From contig CAKMIX010000002.1 of the NCBI GenBank assembly GCA_927362715.1, positions 62,001 through 126,000 of the forward strand: a stretch of 64,000 nt of DNA, in the 5' to 3' direction. Made by a program: the position numbers and the translations under genes. Shown here piece after piece: positions 1-8,559 of the stretch (its first letter is position 1; every line of letters starts with the position of its first letter). The notes under the pieces are model-generated. The model was not told the DNA's origin, ran no database searches, and saw only the letters and a list, made by a program, of their open reading frames with translations. This DNA comes from an uncultured Clostridia bacterium. GTDB lineage: Bacteria > Bacillota > Clostridia > Oscillospirales > Acutalibacteraceae.

Positions 1-101
1 GCACAAAAGCGCAGGAATACTATCGTATTTCAAGCTTTTTAACGCAACCCGCGCGGGAAGCACCCGCTGAAAACCATATTGTGTTCGATTCTCGGTAGCT
101 T

Positions 102-130
102 AAGAGCAGTCGGTTCCCGGCTGCTCTTTT
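102..130 (+). terminator. Rho-independent terminator of an upstream gene outside the window
   Basis: AAGAGCAG (102-109) pairs with CTGCTCTT (121-128) around an 11-base loop, and T-rich sequence follows. No gene is visible between base 1 and this hairpin, so it probably ends a transcript entering from the left. Confidence 0.6.
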
Positions 131-183
131 GCGTTTTGTTTGGCGGACTTTGAAAAACGGGCATGGAAAGGGGAGACGGTTCT

Positions 184-657
184 ATGAAAAAGCAAACGAA
201 AAAGCGGATTTTGATTGCAGTGGCGGTGCTGCTCTTGCTGGCAGTTCTCGCCGCAGGCGGTGGCGCGCTGTATCTTAGAAGCTTGCCGTCGCCATTGGCA
301 AAATACGACTTTACCGGCTGCACGGTGGAGCTTTATGCCAAATGGGCGGATGCGACCTATATGGAGATGACGGAAATCGATACCGAAGTTTTTAAAAACG
401 GTTTGCAAGGTGTTCGGGTCTTTCCGTTGGAAATGCGCAACCCGCCGGATGGTGTCGCCGGCGGTCCACTGCACCAGTTTCGCGTGCGCTTTTCGGATGG
501 CAGTACGTTAGATATTGGCGTCGTGCATGACAGTTTGATCCTTGGAGAGAAGTGGTATCGCTGTGATCCGGATACGACCCTTACGCTGTATTGGCTCGAA
601 CAGGCGTACAATGCGCAATATTACGAGCAGTACGCCGCACCGGCAAGCGCATTTTAG
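184..657 (+). CDS. Hypothetical membrane-anchored protein
   Basis: 157 residues. The ATG at 184 was chosen because AAAGGGGAG lies 9 bases upstream; an in-frame ATG at 163 has no ribosome site. The product begins with a Lys-rich n-region and one hydrophobic segment (about residues 8-30), then a soluble part predicted to face outward. I recognise no family or catalytic motif. The gene stands alone between a terminator on the left and a bidirectional terminator shared with the convergent peptidase gene on the right. It could be a small lipoprotein-like or signal-anchored sensor, but no lipobox Cys is present. Confidence 0.7.
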   Translation: MKKQTKKRILIAVAVLLLLAVLAAGGGALYLRSLPSPLAKYDFTGCTVELYAKWADATYMEMTEIDTEVFKNGLQGVRVFPLEMRNPPDGVAGGPLHQFRVRFSDGSTLDIGVVHDSLILGEKWYRCDPDTTLTLYWLEQAYNAQYYEQYAAPASAF

Positions 658-686
658 ATGTCAGATATCAGACGTTAGATGTCAGA
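654..686. repeat. 12-bp direct repeat TTAGATGTCAGA at the stop codon
   Basis: TTAGATGTCAGA occurs at 654-665, overlapping the stop codon of the preceding gene, and again at 675-686, with TATCAGACG-type sequence between. Such degenerate TCAGA-rich direct repeats look like an intergenic repeat family rather than coding sequence. Confidence 0.5.
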
Positions 687-735
687 AACGGTTGCAGGTT
701 TTTGCAAAGCCGCAATATGCAAAAAACCGCGTAGT

Positions 736-755
736 GGCGGGCTTCCACGCCCGCC
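736..755. repeat. Short GC-rich hairpin, intergenic repeat-like
   Basis: GGCGGGC (736-742) and GCCCGCC (749-755) form a 7-bp stem with a 6-base loop. It resembles the short 'GGCGGGC...GCCCGCC' intergenic palindromes that recur in related Clostridia; that comparison is from memory. It has no T-tract, so it is probably not a terminator. Confidence 0.4.
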
Positions 756-801
756 GCAGGGCAGGGCTACAACAAAGCAACCTATAGCGACGAGAAACAA
801 A

Positions 802-843
802 AAAGGCACGTGGGCAAGCGAAATGCTTGCCCGCGTGCCTTTT
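802..843. terminator. Bidirectional terminator
   Basis: An 18-bp near-perfect stem (802-819 with 825-843, loop GAAAT) is flanked by A-run on the left and T-run on the right. It can therefore end both the plus-strand gene finishing at 657 and the minus-strand gene finishing at 888. Confidence 0.85.
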
Positions 844-887
844 ACGAATGCTGCATAGCTGTTTCCTGTTGGACTGCCCATAAATCT

Positions 888-1568
888 TTAAGCAAATGCA
901 GTTTCATTATTCTTTTCAATCATCACACCATCTTCAAAAAGAAAATATGATTTAGTACCAATGACTTCTATGCTGCCGTCATTTACGAAAAGTGTGACTT
1001 CTTCCGGTAATGCTATGATTTTTCCATGCTTGGATACTTCCAATAAAAATTGTTTGCTTTGCTCCGTTTTATCAACGGTTCCGTTTGTATAATGACATAG
1101 GAGCGATATTCCGTTTAAAATATCAAAACCGTTTGTATCACGCAAATTAACTGTATTGACATCGTCAAGCCGACAAGCATCCAGATCCTTACCAAAGATG
1201 ATAGCACCTGCACTGCCGCCAAAGACAACACCGCCGTTATTCAAATATCTTTTTAGCTTCTCAAAAGCACCGCATGTCTTTAAATCATTTAACAATTTAA
1301 ATGTATTGCCGCCGCCAATAAAGATCGCGCTATACGCATTGAATTCCTTAGTGGATAATTCATCTGTACTTCTTACCATTTCAATGCCGGGAATTTCAAC
1401 GTCTTTTAATTCTTCTGTTATCCACATATAGCAGTCTTCATACAACGCCTGTTCCATGGCTAACGGAATATATAAGCAGGGCTTAGAATGGTCGATCACT
1501 TCGTTTAATCTTTTATTTGCTTCAATGGTTTGAGCGCCATCTCCGCCACCGCACAAAAAAACTTTCAT
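888..1568 (-). CDS. Peptidase E-like protein (peptidase family S51)
   Basis: 226 residues. Family S51 are cytoplasmic serine peptidases that cleave Asp-X dipeptides or, in paralogues, process cyanophycin fragments. The class-I glutaminase-like fold signature is visible: the nucleophile elbow GGSAGA (near residue 118), the upstream FIGGGNTF loop, and the start MKVFLCGGG. Ser is the predicted nucleophile. The start has an AGGAGG ribosome site (forward 1575-1580). It follows mutY by 16 bases and is probably cotranscribed. Base composition is clearly more AT-rich than the neighbours, which suggests a recent acquisition. The exact substrate cannot be read from the sequence. Confidence 0.8.
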   Translation of the reverse strand: MKVFLCGGGDGAQTIEANKRLNEVIDHSKPCLYIPLAMEQALYEDCYMWITEELKDVEIPGIEMVRSTDELSTKEFNAYSAIFIGGGNTFKLLNDLKTCGAFEKLKRYLNNGGVVFGGSAGAIIFGKDLDACRLDDVNTVNLRDTNGFDILNGISLLCHYTNGTVDKTEQSKQFLLEVSKHGKIIALPEEVTLFVNDGSIEVIGTKSYFLFEDGVMIEKNNETAFA

Positions 1569-1584
1569 ACGATTTTCCTCCTAA

Positions 1585-2643
1585 TTATGTGTTCTCCCCC
1601 AAAAATATCCGAAACGCCGTCGGCAGGGCGTAGGTGCTTTGCAATTCTTCGGGCGTTGCCCAAAGAAAAACTTCGCTCTTTTCGCGGCAGCGGATATGGT
1701 ACCCGACCATTTCCCAACGGATATGCGTAAAAATGTGCGTTTTGTGCGTTTCCCGCAAAAGCTCTATGGGTTTTACGCCAAAGCTTTCCGCCGCTTGCAG
1801 CGCATCGCTCGGCGAAAGCTGCCCCTCTGTGTTCGGGAACTGCCAAAGCCCCGCCAAAAGTCCTTTGCCCTCGCGCCGATGGATAGCGTATGCGCCGTCA
1901 CACTCCAGCAGAAACACCGTGCGCGGCTCTACGCGCTTTTCGCGCTTGGGGAGCTTTTTGGGAAGCGTTGCCTGTGTGCCGTGCGCGTGGGAAAGGCAGA
2001 TCTCCCGCACGGGGCAAATGTCACATTTCGTTACCTTCGGCATGCACACGCACGCGCCGAGCTCCATGAGACTTTGCGTGAACGCGCCGCAGTGTCCCGC
2101 AGGGTAAACTTCCTGCAAACTCTGTGCGACGCTTTTCTTGACGGCGGGCAGGTCGATGGGCTCGTCCTTTTCGGCAATGCGCGCGGCAATGCGCAGCACG
2201 TTGCCGTCCACCGCCGCCACGCTCGTTTCAAAGCAGATCGAGCAGATCGCCCCCGCCGTGTAGTCCCCAATGCCGGGCAGGGCGCGCACTGAATTATAAT
2301 CTCGGGGAAATTCCCCGCCGTATTGGGAAACAATAAGCTTTGCCGCCTTTTGCAGATTGCGCGCGCGGGAATAGTAGCCCAAGCCCTCCCACAGCTTCAA
2401 AAGCGTTTCTTCGGGCGCTTCGGCTAAATCGCGCACAGTCGGAAACGCCTGTAAAAAGCGTTCGTAATACCCGCGCACCGCCTCCACGCGCGTCTGCTGG
2501 AGCATGATCTCCGAGACCCAGACGTGGTACGGCTCGCGGTCGCGCCGCCACGGCAGGTCACGGGCGTTTTTCGCGTACCACGGCAATAAGAGCGCGGGCA
2601 GGCGCGCAAAACGTTTTTTTGTATCGAAATCGGAATACGGCAC
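1585..2643 (-). CDS. mutY: A/G-specific adenine glycosylase MutY
   Basis: 352 residues. MutY removes adenine mispaired with 8-oxoguanine (base excision repair). Visible signatures are the catalytic EIMLQQTRVE helix, the helix-hairpin-helix LPGIGDYTAGAI with the VDGNV catalytic Asp region, the 4Fe-4S ligand pattern C-x6-C-x2-C-x5-C after PKVTK, and a C-terminal NUDIX-like 8-oxoG recognition domain. A GTG start at 2643 was chosen because AAGGAG sits 8 bases upstream, overlapping the SDR stop codon; a longer reading frame would overlap the SDR gene by about 70 bases. Translation is probably coupled to the upstream SDR gene. Confidence 0.93.
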   Translation of the reverse strand: MPYSDFDTKKRFARLPALLLPWYAKNARDLPWRRDREPYHVWVSEIMLQQTRVEAVRGYYERFLQAFPTVRDLAEAPEETLLKLWEGLGYYSRARNLQKAAKLIVSQYGGEFPRDYNSVRALPGIGDYTAGAICSICFETSVAAVDGNVLRIAARIAEKDEPIDLPAVKKSVAQSLQEVYPAGHCGAFTQSLMELGACVCMPKVTKCDICPVREICLSHAHGTQATLPKKLPKREKRVEPRTVFLLECDGAYAIHRREGKGLLAGLWQFPNTEGQLSPSDALQAAESFGVKPIELLRETHKTHIFTHIRWEMVGYHIRCREKSEVFLWATPEELQSTYALPTAFRIFLGENT

Positions 2644-2654
2644 AGGGAAACTCC

Positions 2655-3428
2655 TTATTTTGGGATATACATCATTCGCACAATGCGGTTGACCGCGCCG
2701 GCGGACAGGAGCTTTGCGAGCGCGCAAAAGAATTTATACTTCGCGCCTACGGTCGTGATCAGCGGCATCCTTTTGCGCTTGGCGGTGCGTACCACAGCTT
2801 CGGCAATTTGTTCCGGCGCCATGCCGTTCTGCTCGTCGCGCTCCATCACGGCGACGCTGCGGGAGATCCTGCCGCCGTATTCGTCGTCGCCGATTACATT
2901 TTTTTGCCGCGCGGCGGTAAAGCCCGTTTTCACATCGCCCAGACGCAGCGTGCCTACCGAAACGCCGAACGCGGCAAGCTCGCTGCGCCACGCGCCGGTA
3001 AGCGACTCCACCGCCGCTTTGGAGGCGGAATAAAAGGATTGGAACGGGATAGGGAATACCGCCGCCGCAGAGGAAATGTTCAAAATACGCCCCTTTGCCG
3101 CTTTCAGCGCGGGCAGCGCGCACTGCGTCACAAGGGTTAGCGCGAATACGTTAAGCTCAAATTGCCGATGCAGATCCTCGGCGCTTGTGTATTCCGCCGC
3201 ACCCGAAATGCCGAAGCCCGCGTTGTTTACAAGCAGGTCGATCCGTTCTATGTCCGCGAACGCCGCGCGCACTTGTTCGGCGTTTGTCACGTCGCATGCT
3301 TTGCTTTCCACGCCCGCAACGGGGCAGGGCGTGCGGCTTAAAGCGATCACGCGGTAGCCGTTTCGGGAGAGTGCCTCGGCGGTCGCTTTCCCGATCCCGC
3401 GCGACGCGCCCGTCACCACTGCAACCAT
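2655..3428 (-). CDS. Short-chain dehydrogenase/reductase (SDR family)
   Basis: 257 residues of the classical SDR fold, using NAD(P)H on an unknown substrate. Motifs in order are TGASRGIG (cofactor loop, residues 7-14), NNAG (about 88), the catalytic Ser in ILNISSAAA, and YSASKA with catalytic Tyr and Lys. The C-terminus is basic and hydrophobic. The ATG at 3428 is preceded by GGGTGGTGA; an in-frame extension to 3512 has no ribosome site. It is first in a minus-strand operon with mutY and the S51 peptidase. It sits divergently from metA, with which it shares a short promoter region. The substrate cannot be assigned. Confidence 0.88.
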   Translation of the reverse strand: MVAVVTGASRGIGKATAEALSRNGYRVIALSRTPCPVAGVESKACDVTNAEQVRAAFADIERIDLLVNNAGFGISGAAEYTSAEDLHRQFELNVFALTLVTQCALPALKAAKGRILNISSAAAVFPIPFQSFYSASKAAVESLTGAWRSELAAFGVSVGTLRLGDVKTGFTAARQKNVIGDDEYGGRISRSVAVMERDEQNGMAPEQIAEAVVRTAKRKRMPLITTVGAKYKFFCALAKLLSAGAVNRIVRMMYIPK

Positions 3429-3520
3429 AGTTTCACCACCCGAAATATTTTCTTCCTTATTGTAGCACCCCTGCACATTTTTTACAATGCACGTACCGCC
3501 ATTTTCCGACAAAACGATAT

Positions 3521-3549
3521 TTGCATTTTCCTTAGATATATGGTATACT
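3521..3549 (+). promoter_or_regulatory. Sigma-A promoter of metA
   Basis: TTGCAT (3521-3526), a 17-base spacer and TATACT (3544-3549) lie about 45 bases before the metA start. No S-box or T-box riboswitch is visible in the short leader. Confidence 0.75.
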
Positions 3550-3595
3550 ACACTTCTCGCTGCAAAGGCAAAACAACAAAAGGATGGTGAACCGC

Positions 3596-4513
3596 ATGCC
3601 GATCAAGATCGACGACCAGCTGCCTGCACGGCACAGCCTGGAACTCGAAAACATTTTCGTCATGACCAACGACCGCGCAAGCAGGCAGGACATCCGCCCG
3701 CTTAAGATCATCCTTTTGAACTTGATGCCGACCAAGATCGAAACGGAAACGCAGATCCTGCGGCTTTTGTCCAATTCTCCCCTGCAGGTGGAGGTCGAGC
3801 TTTTGCAGGTGAAGTCGCACGTGTCCAAAAACACCTCGCGCGCACATATGCTGCAGTTTTACAAGACGTTTGACGACGTGAAAGACTCGAAATACGACGG
3901 GCTCATCGTCACGGGCGCGCCCGTGGAGCTGCTGGATTTTGAAGAGGTCGATTATTGGGAGGAGCTGTGCACCATTTTCGACTGGGCGCAGCGCAACGTC
4001 TATTCGACCTTCAACATCTGCTGGGGCGCGCAGGCGGCGCTGTATTTCAAATACGGCATCCCAAAACACCTGCTGCCTGAAAAAATGTTCGGCGTGTTCC
4101 GCCACAGGCCGCTTGATCTGTATCACCCGCTTCTGCGCGGCTTTTCCGACGTGTTTTATGTGCCGCATTCGCGCCACACCGAAACGCGCAAGGAGGACAT
4201 CGCACAGGTCAAGGATCTGCAGATCTTGTCGTATTCCGACATGGCGGGCGTGCACCTGATCTCGGATATGGCGTGCCGCAATTTTTACTGTACAGGCCAC
4301 TGCGAGTATGACAGCGACACGCTCGCACGCGAGTATTTCCGTGATCTGCAAAAGGGGCTTTCTATTCGCATGCCCTACAATTATTTCCCCGATGACGACC
4401 CCAAAAAGACGCCGCTGATCACATGGCGCGGGGCGGGCAGCCTGCTGTTCCAGAACTGGCTGAATTATTTTGTGTATCAGCGCACGCCGTATGAGTTGAG
4501 CGCGATCAAGTAA
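3596..4513 (+). CDS. metA: Homoserine O-acetyltransferase (MetA family)
   Basis: 305 residues, full length for the family. MetA acylates L-homoserine at the committed step of methionine synthesis. The catalytic triad is present: Cys142 (in [10 protein letters not shown]) and His235 and Glu237 (in TGHCEYD). Residue 111 is Glu (GAPVELLDF). In this family Glu at 111 goes with acetyl-CoA use (Bacillus cereus type) and Gly with succinyl-CoA (Escherichia coli type), so acetyl-CoA is predicted. The ATG at 3596 was chosen over the one at 3584 because the latter lies inside the ribosome site AAAGGATGG and family members begin MPIKI. A PurF-like gene follows after 65 bases. Confidence 0.93.
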   Translation: MPIKIDDQLPARHSLELENIFVMTNDRASRQDIRPLKIILLNLMPTKIETETQILRLLSNSPLQVEVELLQVKSHVSKNTSRAHMLQFYKTFDDVKDSKYDGLIVTGAPVELLDFEEVDYWEELCTIFDWAQRNVYSTFNICWGAQAALYFKYGIPKHLLPEKMFGVFRHRPLDLYHPLLRGFSDVFYVPHSRHTETRKEDIAQVKDLQILSYSDMAGVHLISDMACRNFYCTGHCEYDSDTLAREYFRDLQKGLSIRMPYNYFPDDDPKKTPLITWRGAGSLLFQNWLNYFVYQRTPYELSAIK

Positions 4514-4578
4514 AGAAAAAGGGATTTTAGTTTGCGCTTGATGCGCATTGGTTTGAACAAGTGGAAGGAGAAAACGGT

Positions 4579-5982
4579 ATGGGTGGATTTTTCGGTGTGG
4601 CGTCCAAAGAGGACTGCGTATTTGACCTGTTTTTCGGGACGGACTATCATTCCCACCTCGGCACCAAACGCGGCGGCATGGCGGTTTACGGCGAAACGGG
4701 CTTTGAACGCGCCATCCATAATATTGAAAATGCGCCGTTCCGCACAAAATTTGAACGCGATGTGGAGGAGATGCACGGCAACTTCGGCATCGGCTGTATT
4801 TCCGACAACGAGCCGCAGCCTTTGATGGTGCGCTCGCATTTGGGAAATTTCGCCATCACCACCGTCGGGCGCATCAACAACGTGGACGAGCTCGTGCAGT
4901 CCGTATTCACCGAGGGGCGCACGCATTTCCTTGAGATGAGCGGCGGCGACATCAACGCTACCGAACTGTGCGCGGCGCTTATCAACCGTAAGGATTCGAT
5001 CCCCGAGGGCATCCAATACGCCCAAAGCGTCATTGACGGCTCCATGTCCATGCTCGTGCTCACGCCTAAGGGCCTGTATGCCGCGCGTGACCGTGTGGGG
5101 CGCACGCCCGTGATTCTCGGGGCAAAAAAAGGCGCGTACTGCGCGGCGTTTGAGTCGTTTTCCTATCTCAACCTCGGTTATGACCACTATAAGGAATTGG
5201 GCCCCGGCGAGATCGATTTTATCACCCCGGAGGGTGTTGAAACGGTCGTGCCCGCGCGGAAGGAAATGAAGATCTGCACCTTTTTATGGGTGTATTACGG
5301 CTACCCGTCCTCGTGCTATGAGGGTGTGAATGTGGAAGATATGCGCTGCCGCTGCGGCGATGTTTTAGCGCAGCGCGACAATGTGGAGGCGGACAGCGTC
5401 GCAGGTATCCCGGATTCGGGCACGGCGCACGCCATTGGCTATGCGAACCGTTCGGGCATCCCGTTCTCGCGCCCGTTCATCAAATATACGCCCACCTGGC
5501 CGCGTTCCTTCATGCCGCAGAACCAGAGCCGCCGCGACCTGATCGCGCGCATGAAGCTCATCCCCGTGGATGCGCTCATCCGCGGCAAGCGGCTTTTGAT
5601 GATCGACGACTCCATCGTGCGCGGCACGCAGATGCGGGAGACTACGGAATTCCTGTACCACAGCGGCGCAAAGGAAGTCCACATCCGTCCTGCCTGCCCG
5701 CCGATCATGTACGGCTGTAAATATCTCAACTTCTCGCGTTCCGCGTCGGAGCTGGATCTTATCTCACGGCGCGTGATCGCCGAAAAGGAGGGCGAAGCGG
5801 ACGCCGCGACGCTGGCGCGCTACGCCGACCCCGACACGCCCGAATATGCGGATATGGTCGAAACGATCCGGGAGCGCCTGCATTTCACGTCGCTGCAATA
5901 TCAGCGGCTCGACGACATGATCGCCTCGGTAGGACTGTCGCCCTGCAAATTCTGCACCTATTGCTGGAACGGAAAGGAATAA
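4579..5982 (+). CDS. PurF-like amidophosphoribosyltransferase paralogue lacking the glutaminase nucleophile
   Basis: 467 residues with the full PurF architecture: an N-terminal Ntn glutaminase fold followed by a type-I phosphoribosyltransferase domain. The PRPP loop is intact (MIDDSIVRGTQ, about 341-351). Cys residues matching the Bacillus-type 4Fe-4S ligands are present at 233, 373, 459 and 462 (CTYCWNGK at the C-terminus). However, the start is MGGFFG rather than MCGIVG: the position of the N-terminal catalytic Cys is Gly. Glutamine hydrolysis should therefore be lost. Ammonia-dependent synthesis or a regulatory role is possible. The ATG at 4579 has GGAAGGAG 8 bases upstream. No other pur genes are nearby. 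Confidence 0.85.
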   Translation: MGGFFGVASKEDCVFDLFFGTDYHSHLGTKRGGMAVYGETGFERAIHNIENAPFRTKFERDVEEMHGNFGIGCISDNEPQPLMVRSHLGNFAITTVGRINNVDELVQSVFTEGRTHFLEMSGGDINATELCAALINRKDSIPEGIQYAQSVIDGSMSMLVLTPKGLYAARDRVGRTPVILGAKKGAYCAAFESFSYLNLGYDHYKELGPGEIDFITPEGVETVVPARKEMKICTFLWVYYGYPSSCYEGVNVEDMRCRCGDVLAQRDNVEADSVAGIPDSGTAHAIGYANRSGIPFSRPFIKYTPTWPRSFMPQNQSRRDLIARMKLIPVDALIRGKRLLMIDDSIVRGTQMRETTEFLYHSGAKEVHIRPACPPIMYGCKYLNFSRSASELDLISRRVIAEKEGEADAATLARYADPDTPEYADMVETIRERLHFTSLQYQRLDDMIASVGLSPCKFCTYCWNGKE

Positions 5983-6002
5983 AAAGAAAACCCATAATCC
6001 AT

Positions 6003-6037
6003 AAACCGCGCGGACGCAAATGCGTCCGCGCGGTTTT
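6003..6037. terminator. Bidirectional terminator between convergent genes
   Basis: A 16-bp perfect stem (6003-6018 with 6021-6036) has A residues on the left and TTTTT on the right. It separates the plus-strand PurF-like gene from the minus-strand GH27 gene. Confidence 0.88.
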
Positions 6038-6055
6038 TATGTTGTTCGGTTTATT

Positions 6056-7360
6056 TTATTCTGTAAAGCAAAACAGCTTTGCACCGTGCGGCTCGATAGT
6101 TGTGCGCAGGCGGTTCTTTACGTCCTTTTCGACCGCGCCGCTCCAAATTTCCGTGACCGTATACGGTGTGCCGGGCATCAAAACGGTGCGCAGATCGACC
6201 GTGACCGTGCTCTCTGCGTCCTTGGTGTTGAATACGGCAAGATATTTGCAGCTTTTTCCGCAGCTTTCCCAAAGGATCGTGCCCTTGCCGTTTTTCTCGT
6301 CGCAAAGGATCTCGCGCGCCCCGTAGGCATTTTGGTGCATATCGAGGTAGGCGCGGTTCGTCAAAAGCGCGCGCGTCCAATCGTCGTTTTCGGGCAGGTT
6401 GCCGCCGATCATCAACGGGCTTTTGAAAACGCCCCACAGGGTGAGCATCGTGACCTGCTCGGGCTTTGTGAAGTTGGTGTATCGGTTCGCCTCACCGTGG
6501 CAGGGCGCGTTTTTGGAAAGCCGCCCTAAGGGAAGCATATCGCAGTCGGGCCAGCTCCCGCGCCCCGGCTTCCCTTGCCAGCGGCGGCAAACCTCGAACA
6601 TACCGTGCAGATATTTCCAATCATCCCAAAAGTCCCCGGTCAGCCGCCACATATCCGCATGCGCACGCAGATGCGGCTCGTCTTCGAGCCTTGCGGGGCC
6701 GGGTGAAAGCGACAACACCATCTCCCGCCCGCAGCGGTCTATGGCGCGGCGGATCATCTCGATTTCGTGCGCCGCAGAATAGGGCGCGTCGAACTGCCGG
6801 AACTCTGTCACGCAAATGTCATCGCATTTGATGAAGTCCACGCCCCACGACGCATACAATTCAAACAGGGAATCGTAGTAGCTTTGCGCGGCGGGGGTGT
6901 CTCGAAGACCGTACATGTCCGTGTTCCACGAGCAGATCGAGTACGGGTGCGCAATGTCGCGGCATGTAAAGTCTGTCCCCTTTACGGGCAATGCCTTATG
7001 CACCGCCTCGCGCGGGACGCCGCGCAAAATGTGGATACCGAATTTGAGCCCCAGACGGTGGCAGTATTCGGCGATCGGCGCAAAGCCCCGGCCTCCCGCC
7101 GCACTCGGAAAACGGTTCTCTGCGGGCAGAAGCCGCCCGTAACCGTCGAGCACCAGCGGCGCGAAGGGGTGGTAGTCGTTGCTGCCTGCGGTCGGTTCAT
7201 ACCATTGGATGTCGCAGACGATATATTCCCAGCCGTAGGGCTTCAGGTATTTCGCCATATAGTCGGCGTTGGCTTTGAGCTGTTCCTCTGTGACCGCTGC
7301 GCCGAAGCAGTCCCAGCTGTTCCAGCCGAGCGGCGGCGTTTTGGCAGGTTTTTTATACAT
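6056..7360 (-). CDS. GH27 family glycosidase, probable alpha-galactosidase
   Basis: 434 residues, cytoplasmic (no signal peptide). GH27 retaining enzymes release alpha-D-galactose or related residues. The N-terminal signature PPLGWNSWDCFG, predicted nucleophile Asp180 (in FIKCDD) and acid/base Asp243 (in RLTGDFWDD) are all visible, followed by a C-terminal beta-sandwich (about 350-434). GGGAGG lies 7 bases before the ATG. It is downstream of the iron alcohol dehydrogenase by 26 bases in the same operon. Beta-L-arabinopyranosidase or isomalto-type activity also occurs in GH27, so the substrate is not certain. Being cytoplasmic, it would act on imported oligosaccharides, but no transporter is encoded in this window. 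Confidence 0.88.
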   Translation of the reverse strand: MYKKPAKTPPLGWNSWDCFGAAVTEEQLKANADYMAKYLKPYGWEYIVCDIQWYEPTAGSNDYHPFAPLVLDGYGRLLPAENRFPSAAGGRGFAPIAEYCHRLGLKFGIHILRGVPREAVHKALPVKGTDFTCRDIAHPYSICSWNTDMYGLRDTPAAQSYYDSLFELYASWGVDFIKCDDICVTEFRQFDAPYSAAHEIEMIRRAIDRCGREMVLSLSPGPARLEDEPHLRAHADMWRLTGDFWDDWKYLHGMFEVCRRWQGKPGRGSWPDCDMLPLGRLSKNAPCHGEANRYTNFTKPEQVTMLTLWGVFKSPLMIGGNLPENDDWTRALLTNRAYLDMHQNAYGAREILCDEKNGKGTILWESCGKSCKYLAVFNTKDAESTVTVDLRTVLMPGTPYTVTEIWSGAVEKDVKNRLRTTIEPHGAKLFCFTE

Positions 7361-7386
7361 GGCGAATATCCTCCCGAAGACGTTCC

Positions 7387-8496
7387 CTATTTCAAAAACA
7401 GCTTGCGCAGCAGCTCGCGGGCTTTGACCGTATCATAGCCGCCGGGAGAGTTTTTGAAGTTTTTAAGGTTCTGCCAGCGCGCGCAGTAGGCTTCGATCTG
7501 CTCTTCCGTCATCGAAATGCCGCTAAGATCCGTAAGAGAAAGGATGATGCGCTCGAATTCCGGGAAATTCGTGTGGAGCATCGAAAAGAAATCCCGTGCG
7601 CGCGCATCCTGAAATTCCATGCCGCGCGCGACATAAGCGGGTAAAAATGCCGTGCACGCCCTGCCGTGCGGCAGCGCGAAATCCTCAGTCAATGCGTAGC
7701 CCATCCCGTGCGGGAACCCCGCGCCGCAGATGTTCAGTTCCATCCCGGCATACAGCGAGGCATAATACAGCTCGTCGCGCTGCTCCGGACGCGGGGACTC
7801 GGCGCTGTCGTAAAAGGCTTTCAAATACTTCCAAAGTACGGGGATCGCCTTTTCGCCGAACAGCCGCGCCATGTCGTCAAAACGATTGGAGAACCACCCC
7901 TCCGCCGCGTGGGCAAAGGCGTCGAGCGCAGTGCTCACCGTAACGGGGTAGGGGACGGAATAGGTGTATTTGGGGTCTGCAAGCGCGTACCTCGCATAGA
8001 AGTCCCGGCCGCTGACGCTCTGCTTGCGCCCGTTTTCGCGCGTGAGCACGGAAACACCCGTGACCTCGCTGCCCGTTCCCGCCGTTGTGCCGATGAGCAC
8101 GGTCGGCAGCGGCTCGAACATATAACCGCCGTCATAAATGCCCTCGGCTGTGAGGGTCTTGTTCGCGGCGTATACGGCGATCGCCTTCGCCGCGTCTAAT
8201 GCGGAGCCGCCCCCGATGCCGACGATATATTCGACCCCGTAATCGCGTGCAAGCTGTCCCGCACGGTGGCAGCTTTCGGCGGTGGGATTGGGCTTGACTT
8301 CGGAAAAATGCACATGCGTAACGCCTTGTGCGGTGAGCGCGTCCGTTACATCCTGCAAGGCGCCGCTTTTATGTGCCGCCGTGCCGCTGGTCACGAGCAT
8401 GCAGGTCTTGCCGAGGCGGGAAAAAATTTCCGCATTGTGCTCGACCGCCGCATACCCGCCGAGCACCTGCGCGGGCATAAAAAATTGAAAGTCCAT
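7387..8496 (-). CDS. Iron-containing alcohol dehydrogenase family protein
   Basis: About 369 residues of the group-III (Fe) alcohol dehydrogenase family, NAD(P)-dependent. The dinucleotide-binding GGGSALDAAK motif and the metal ligands (Asp and His in TALDAFAHAAEG, His in GFPHGMGYA, His in LPHGRA) are visible. The ATG at 8496 sits 6 bases after GGTG; a GTG at 8505 is an alternative start. It is first in a two-gene operon with the GH27 enzyme, driven by a promoter at 8560-8589. Members act on butanol, lactaldehyde, propanediol or glycerol; the alcohol or aldehyde used here cannot be read from the sequence. Confidence 0.88.
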   Translation of the reverse strand: MDFQFFMPAQVLGGYAAVEHNAEIFSRLGKTCMLVTSGTAAHKSGALQDVTDALTAQGVTHVHFSEVKPNPTAESCHRAGQLARDYGVEYIVGIGGGSALDAAKAIAVYAANKTLTAEGIYDGGYMFEPLPTVLIGTTAGTGSEVTGVSVLTRENGRKQSVSGRDFYARYALADPKYTYSVPYPVTVSTALDAFAHAAEGWFSNRFDDMARLFGEKAIPVLWKYLKAFYDSAESPRPEQRDELYYASLYAGMELNICGAGFPHGMGYALTEDFALPHGRACTAFLPAYVARGMEFQDARARDFFSMLHTNFPEFERIILSLTDLSGISMTEEQIEAYCARWQNLKNFKNSPGGYDTVKARELLRKLFLK

Positions 8497-8559
8497 ATAT
8501 TTCACCCATCCATATGAATTTTAAGCACCCGAAAGCTGTTTCGCGAGCTTCATAGAGTT

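Noticed and set aside
60..105. A GTTCGATTC T-loop-like motif near 85, suggesting the 3' end of a tRNA or tmRNA.
   Set aside because: The T-stem has a mismatch and weak pairs, no matching acceptor 5' strand or CCA is found in the upstream 80 bases.
3550..3595. Methionine riboswitch (SAM or T-box) before metA.
   Set aside because: The leader from promoter to start is about 40 bases, too short for known methionine riboswitches.
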